Source: Oscillospiraceae bacterium (GTDB taxonomy: Bacteria; Bacillota; Clostridia; UMGS1810). From it: a stretch of DNA of 64,000 nt. A model generated the notes under the pieces. That model saw only the letters and a list, made by a program, of their open reading frames with translations. It did no database searches and was not told the DNA's origin. Where the stretch lies: positions 28,498 through 92,497 of the forward strand of contig SVJM01000004.1 of the NCBI GenBank assembly GCA_015068975.1, in the 5' to 3' direction. Both the position numbers and the translations under genes were made by a program. Below, in pieces: positions 61,001-64,000 of this stretch; the stretch's first letter is position 1, and every line of letters starts with the position of its first letter.

Positions 61001-61055
61001 GGTAAAAGAGCTTAATATCAATGTATATAATCTTACAGAATATATGGATAAATAA
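58053..61055 (+). CDS. secreted multidomain GH-A-like enzyme with DNRLRE module (first of pair)
   Basis: A 1000-residue exported enzyme. Start GTG 58053 behind GAGGAGG, giving a signal peptide (MKRVLSIMLCVAVIFSALG). Order: N-terminal beta-sandwich (about 30-250), a middle region (about 260-380), a DNRLRE-like/CBM96-like module (about 395-550, pattern DSYIKFSVPDKTDKVAYAYL, YFDITDYIN) and a C-terminal TIM-barrel-like domain (about 610-990). Catalytic candidates: E in VGWYTDNEPPA and E in PLMNAEWYVK, as in clan GH-A agarase-like enzymes; WWFIDPLGYKYIDMGV opens the barrel. I cannot name the family. Followed 19 bp later by a paralogue. Confidence 0.7.
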   Translation: MKRVLSIMLCVAVIFSALGTIGAMGAKEVAGQFGIMTKSDDFESYETGLKCSWSKTSSVIDYHNYGGYAGVPVISEEVAHSGNKSVKIFSRCNRGASLKMINLFESSEVNLGTTFDISFWIYADKDSGVYKSTGDTTDKCTAFTQQEFDKSEGTFFNMVLAGPDGDNYKYRSGYGDPNGSTFVKWNTWTKMSIQHTVQAKFYDDGSADALMNPAVNAVRLYQSGIDYTVNSGLCDTFYVDDVIVEKVGATVSASEANQDGSILNIHTDYYQPLKDYTAKAFACEYLGGQLVNIKSGNEYKVVSTHQSYPRRNSFVLEKKYKESQVVVYVLSSDFANPICRPTTINLIPWSVTEERIASLDDYAQSIIDSSTATYKDNIEEVPFVDGNKYYRSVGAAYTQSSEPDGTRYNNGLVVRSSCDSYIKFSVPDKTDKVAYAYLRLFTTRNGTSNVPGVISVYETGNDWIETNLTHNNAPKLGEKITELEVTNHYVPYYFDITDYINSTLSEGKTEYSFALSATGSTYMSFINERNTGNKYYKPALIFEGVGEDKASYGISSFAGDTFVEVKHTTDEANFDPVDAEKVKTVSSITHFTPKTTMPKLSEYGGWIDGGKYNATGYFHTQFIDGRWWFIDPLGYKYIDMGVAQTSPRMLSDIQKAGFEERYGTTDVWKEQIGEEFRSYGLNGMGPWSNYKTALEASKPLTQTVFKQNFLAAHDKDGWAQDGILEVFSPGFVTSCEKQAELLVSGYENNPYIVGWYTDNEPPASGSMLKNTLSMVLDTSDKYYTYAVAWKWFKARHGEDATVDDITDKDKEDWVELCYDRYMQVVTAAIRKYDKNHMIFGPKLDKNHRGMFRGVGRYADAIGYDYYPNAFTPDRMVVNEWYKWGGKPLMNAEWYVKAHNACNDETDLTNLAGVGYEVPTQRDRGVYYQAFALGMLESRVFVGWQWFKYMDNDPSDITQDLSNIDANKGMYTRDYKTWDEFLAMVKELNINVYNLTEYMDK

Positions 61056-61073
61056 AATGCGCGGAGGTATTTT

Positions 61074-64000
61074 ATGAAAATAAAGATACTATGTGTAATT
61101 CTTGCGGTAATTCTTACTATGTCTGCTTTTGCAGGTGTGAGTGTATTTGCTGCTTCACCTACAAAGAACGTTGTAAAAACATTAAAAATTGAGGATTTTG
61201 AAGGATTTGATACAGGACTTAATTTCAATTGGTCAAAGAATTCATATACCTATGATTATCACAGTTATGGAAGCTATTCTGCTACTGTTACAGTTTCGGA
61301 TGAGGTTGCATATTCGGGAAATAAATCTGCTAAGTTACCAAAAAGATGTGATAGTGGATGTAGTTTAAAAATAATCAATTTGTTTGAGCCTGTTAAACAA
61401 AATGTGGGAACTACATATGATATTTCATTTAAGATATATGCAGATAAGAATGCAGGTGTGTATAAAAACTCTGCTACATCAATTGAAGAATGTGTACCAT
61501 TCAGCAATGAAGAGCTTTTAAAAAGCGAAGGCACATTTATAAATCTCATAATGGCAGGCCCTGATGGTGATAATTATAAGCACAGAAGCAATTATGGCAA
61601 AGCGTTGGGATCTACATTTGTTAAATGGAATACATGGACAGAAATCAATACTCAATTCACACTGAAGGATGAACATTTAGATGACGGAAGTACAGAAAGC
61701 CGTACAAATCCTGCGGTAAATGCAATCAGAATTTTTCAGACAGATATTGACTATTCCATAAATCAGGGATTGTGCGATACATTTTATATAGATGATATCA
61801 TTGTTGAAACAGTTGGCGCATCTGTTTTGGCAACATCAAAAAATAAAGACAACACGGAAATTGATATTCATACAGACTACTACAAGCCTGAAACTCAATA
61901 CAAGGCAAAGAGTATTGCCTGTGAATACCTTGAGGGCAAACTTGTAAATATCAAATCAGGAAATCCGTTTACTGTAAAAACTACATTGCATAATTATCCT
62001 GTAAGACATACTTTTTCTATGAGTAAAAAATACCGGGAGTCTGATGTAGTGGTGTTTGTTGTGTCATCAGATTATGCAAATCCAATCTGCAGATCAAGAA
62101 ACCTTACATTTTTGCCGGGATCTGTTGTGGATACAAAGGTTGACGAACTCAAAGAGTATGCCAAAGATATAATAGCGGCATCTACAGCAACATATAAAGA
62201 TGCCATTGAAGAAACACCGGTAATCGACGGAAATAAGTATTACCGTTCTGTAGGTGCTTCCTATACACAGTCAGGTAAACCTGATGAAACACGTTTCAAC
62301 GAAAATCTTGTTGTAAGAAAGTCTTGCGACTCCTATATCAAATTCGACGTTCCTGATACTACCGATAAAGTGGCGTATGCTTACTTAAGAGTGTATTCAA
62401 GAAAGCTGTCAAATGAAGTAAAAGGCGGAGTGGTATCTGTTTATGATGCAGGTAACGACTGGGTGGAGGAAACTCTTACCCATAACAATGCTCCCGCTCC
62501 CGGAGAAAAAATCGCGGAACTTATGGTAGACCAGTGGAATGTTCCGTATTACTTTGACATTACAGATTATATAAATAAAACATTGCCACAGGGCAAGAAA
62601 CAGTATTCCTTTGTTCTTTCGGCAGATGATGATACTTATGTGGCATTTTTGCCCGAAAGAAACACATCGGGAAAATACTATAAGCCTTCTCTTATATTTG
62701 AAGGAGTAGGTAAGACAACAGAACAGCTTGGCTTGTCTGCATTTGCAGGTGATGGCTTTGTAGATGTACTTCATACCATTGATGAAGAAACTACCGATCC
62801 TTGTGACAAGGAAAAGGTAAGAGTCCTATCATCACTTACAAGTTACAATCCTAAGGCCACCACACCAAATCTTTCACAGTATGGTGGTTGGATAGATGGA
62901 GGTAAATATGAAGCTACGGGATTTTTCCGTACACAGTTAATTGACGGCAGATGGTGGTTTATAGATCCTCTTGGATATAAGTACATCGATATGGGCGTAG
63001 CACAGACAGGTCCGAGAAAGAATTCAGATATACAGAAAACAGCTTTTGAATCCACATACGGCACCGATGAAGTCTGGGCAGAAAAGGTAGGAGATGAGTT
63101 CCGTTCCTACGGATTCAATTCCATGGGACCATGGTCAAATATTGATCCGGCGCTTTCAGCAGCAAAGCCTCTTAATCAGACTGTGCTTGATAGATATTTC
63201 CTTGCAGGATATGATAAAAACGGTTGGGCTCAAGACGGAGTGCTTGAGGTATTTTCACCTGCTTTTGAAACATTTTGTGAAGAAATGGTTAAGCAACGAA
63301 TTGTTCCTTTTGTTGACAATCCGCATATTGTGGGATGGTACACTGACAACGAGCCTCCTGCAGGTTCAAATATGCTCAAAAACACTCTTTCCAAGAGTCT
63401 TGATACCAACGATGATTACTATGATTATACAGTTGCATGGGAATGGTTTAAGCAAAGACGCGGCGAGAATGCAGCTATAAGTGATATTACACCTGAGGAT
63501 AATGAGGCGTGGATAGAATTTGCATATGACAGATATATGCAGATTGTGACAAAGGTGATCAGAAAATATGATAAAAATCATATGATATTCGGACCTAAGC
63601 TTGATACTCACAACAGATCCATGTTCCGTTCTGTAGGAAGATATGCCGATGCAATCGGATATGACTATTACCCGAATGCTTTTACGCCTGACAGAATGGT
63701 TGTGAACGAATGGTACAAATGGGGTGGAAAGCCTCTTATGAATGCAGAATGGTATGCAAAGGGTCGAGATGCATGTGATATGGGACTTGATATCACAAAT
63801 GTGGCTGGTGTCGGATACGAAGTGGCAACACAGAAAGACAGAGGATATTATTATCAGACCTTTGTACTTGGTATGCTTGATTCAAATGTGTTTGTAGGAT
63901 GGCAATGGTTTAAATACATGGACAATGACCCTACAGACTTATCTCAGGATTTATCAAATATCGATGCAAATAAAGGTATTTACAAGAGAAATTATGAGCC
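61074..64000 (+). CDS. secreted GH-A-like enzyme, paralogue of the previous gene, cut by the window end
   Basis: An open frame from ATG 61074 (behind GCGGAGGT) through to the window edge, at least 975 residues. It has the same domain order as the gene at 58053: signal peptide (MKIKILCVILAVILTMSAFA), N-terminal sandwich, DNRLRE-like module (DSYIKFDVPDTTDKVAYAYL), then the barrel with WWFIDPLGYKYIDMGVAQT, GWYTDNEPPAG and PLMNAEWYAK, both catalytic candidates kept. The barrel halves look closest, the N-terminal parts more divergent. Tandem duplication within an operon, suggesting a specialised polysaccharide target, perhaps an acidic glycan since DNRLRE (CBM96) modules are known from alginate lyases. 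Confidence 0.7.
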   Translation, partial: MKIKILCVILAVILTMSAFAGVSVFAASPTKNVVKTLKIEDFEGFDTGLNFNWSKNSYTYDYHSYGSYSATVTVSDEVAYSGNKSAKLPKRCDSGCSLKIINLFEPVKQNVGTTYDISFKIYADKNAGVYKNSATSIEECVPFSNEELLKSEGTFINLIMAGPDGDNYKHRSNYGKALGSTFVKWNTWTEINTQFTLKDEHLDDGSTESRTNPAVNAIRIFQTDIDYSINQGLCDTFYIDDIIVETVGASVLATSKNKDNTEIDIHTDYYKPETQYKAKSIACEYLEGKLVNIKSGNPFTVKTTLHNYPVRHTFSMSKKYRESDVVVFVVSSDYANPICRSRNLTFLPGSVVDTKVDELKEYAKDIIAASTATYKDAIEETPVIDGNKYYRSVGASYTQSGKPDETRFNENLVVRKSCDSYIKFDVPDTTDKVAYAYLRVYSRKLSNEVKGGVVSVYDAGNDWVEETLTHNNAPAPGEKIAELMVDQWNVPYYFDITDYINKTLPQGKKQYSFVLSADDDTYVAFLPERNTSGKYYKPSLIFEGVGKTTEQLGLSAFAGDGFVDVLHTIDEETTDPCDKEKVRVLSSLTSYNPKATTPNLSQYGGWIDGGKYEATGFFRTQLIDGRWWFIDPLGYKYIDMGVAQTGPRKNSDIQKTAFESTYGTDEVWAEKVGDEFRSYGFNSMGPWSNIDPALSAAKPLNQTVLDRYFLAGYDKNGWAQDGVLEVFSPAFETFCEEMVKQRIVPFVDNPHIVGWYTDNEPPAGSNMLKNTLSKSLDTNDDYYDYTVAWEWFKQRRGENAAISDITPEDNEAWIEFAYDRYMQIVTKVIRKYDKNHMIFGPKLDTHNRSMFRSVGRYADAIGYDYYPNAFTPDRMVVNEWYKWGGKPLMNAEWYAKGRDACDMGLDITNVAGVGYEVATQKDRGYYYQTFVLGMLDSNVFVGWQWFKYMDNDPTDLSQDLSNIDANKGIYKRNYE

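Overview
The window looks like a chromosomal segment of a low-GC, Gram-positive anaerobe of the class Clostridia, probably a gut-type plant-polysaccharide degrader. This is inferred from the A+T-rich sequence, strong AGGAGG-type ribosome binding sites, TTGACA/TATAAT promoters with 16-17 bp spacers, an LtaS-like lipoteichoic acid synthase, AroE-AroK and chorismate mutase-prephenate dehydratase fusions, a GlpP antiterminator, an FMN riboswitch with an RibU-type ECF component, and copper-amine-oxidase-N 'stalk' domains on secreted glycosidases. I saw no rRNA, tRNA, CRISPR array, prophage or transposase gene.

Layout. 1-6.8 kb: an AraC regulator, a GNAT-like acyltransferase, a nitrilase-family hydrolase, a diguanylate cyclase, a nucleoside hydrolase and a GH78-like enzyme, all on the plus strand. 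7-15.2 kb: two secreted GH10 enzymes with N-terminal stalk domains flank a ferritin-like/VIT1 transporter, a LOG-family protein and a PHP-domain protein. 15.3-18.5 kb (minus): a VanY-type carboxypeptidase, two membrane-anchored SH3 proteins and a TetR regulator. 18.7-26.7 kb: an eight-gene operon with all seven shikimate steps (DAHP synthase to chorismate synthase) plus the first Phe and Tyr branch enzymes, behind a strong promoter with a perfect 19-bp palindrome at the start site. 26.8-30.4 kb (minus): a glycerol-3-phosphate oxidation operon that encodes its own GlpP antiterminator, with a leader that can fold as mutually exclusive antiterminator and terminator. 30.5-31.5 kb: asnA (minus). 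31.6-37.8 kb: a lipase-like protein, an LtaS-family enzyme, AraC, a CDF transporter, a lipoprotein and a D-lyxose isomerase. 38-41.2 kb: carB behind a PyrR-like attenuator leader.

41.3-42.4 kb is a tandem repeat array without convincing genes. Its first two 413-bp units carry a roughly 196-bp palindromic MITE-like element that is absent from the third unit. 42.5-47.8 kb: a very large secreted metallophosphoesterase and a third GH10 enzyme lacking a signal peptide. 47.8-48.6 kb: FMN riboswitch and ribU. 48.6-57.9 kb: a Wzz-like protein, a MATE pump, a CarD-like protein, an NfeD/SPFH pair, an orphan membrane protein, a beta-propeller protein resembling oligogalacturonate lyase, a HIT protein, and a PaaK-type ligase with an ACT protein. 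58-64 kb: two tandem paralogous secreted multidomain putative glycosidases with DNRLRE-like modules; the second runs off the window.

Several carbohydrate-active proteins (three GH10, GH78-like, two GH-A-like, the beta-propeller protein) interleaved with AraC regulators suggest uptake and breakdown of plant cell-wall or uronate-containing glycans, while the central part is housekeeping amino-acid, pyrimidine and envelope metabolism. The most interesting signals are non-coding: the glp and carB leaders, which share a nearly identical 16-17 nt motif, the MITE-in-tandem-repeat array, and the aro-operon palindrome.
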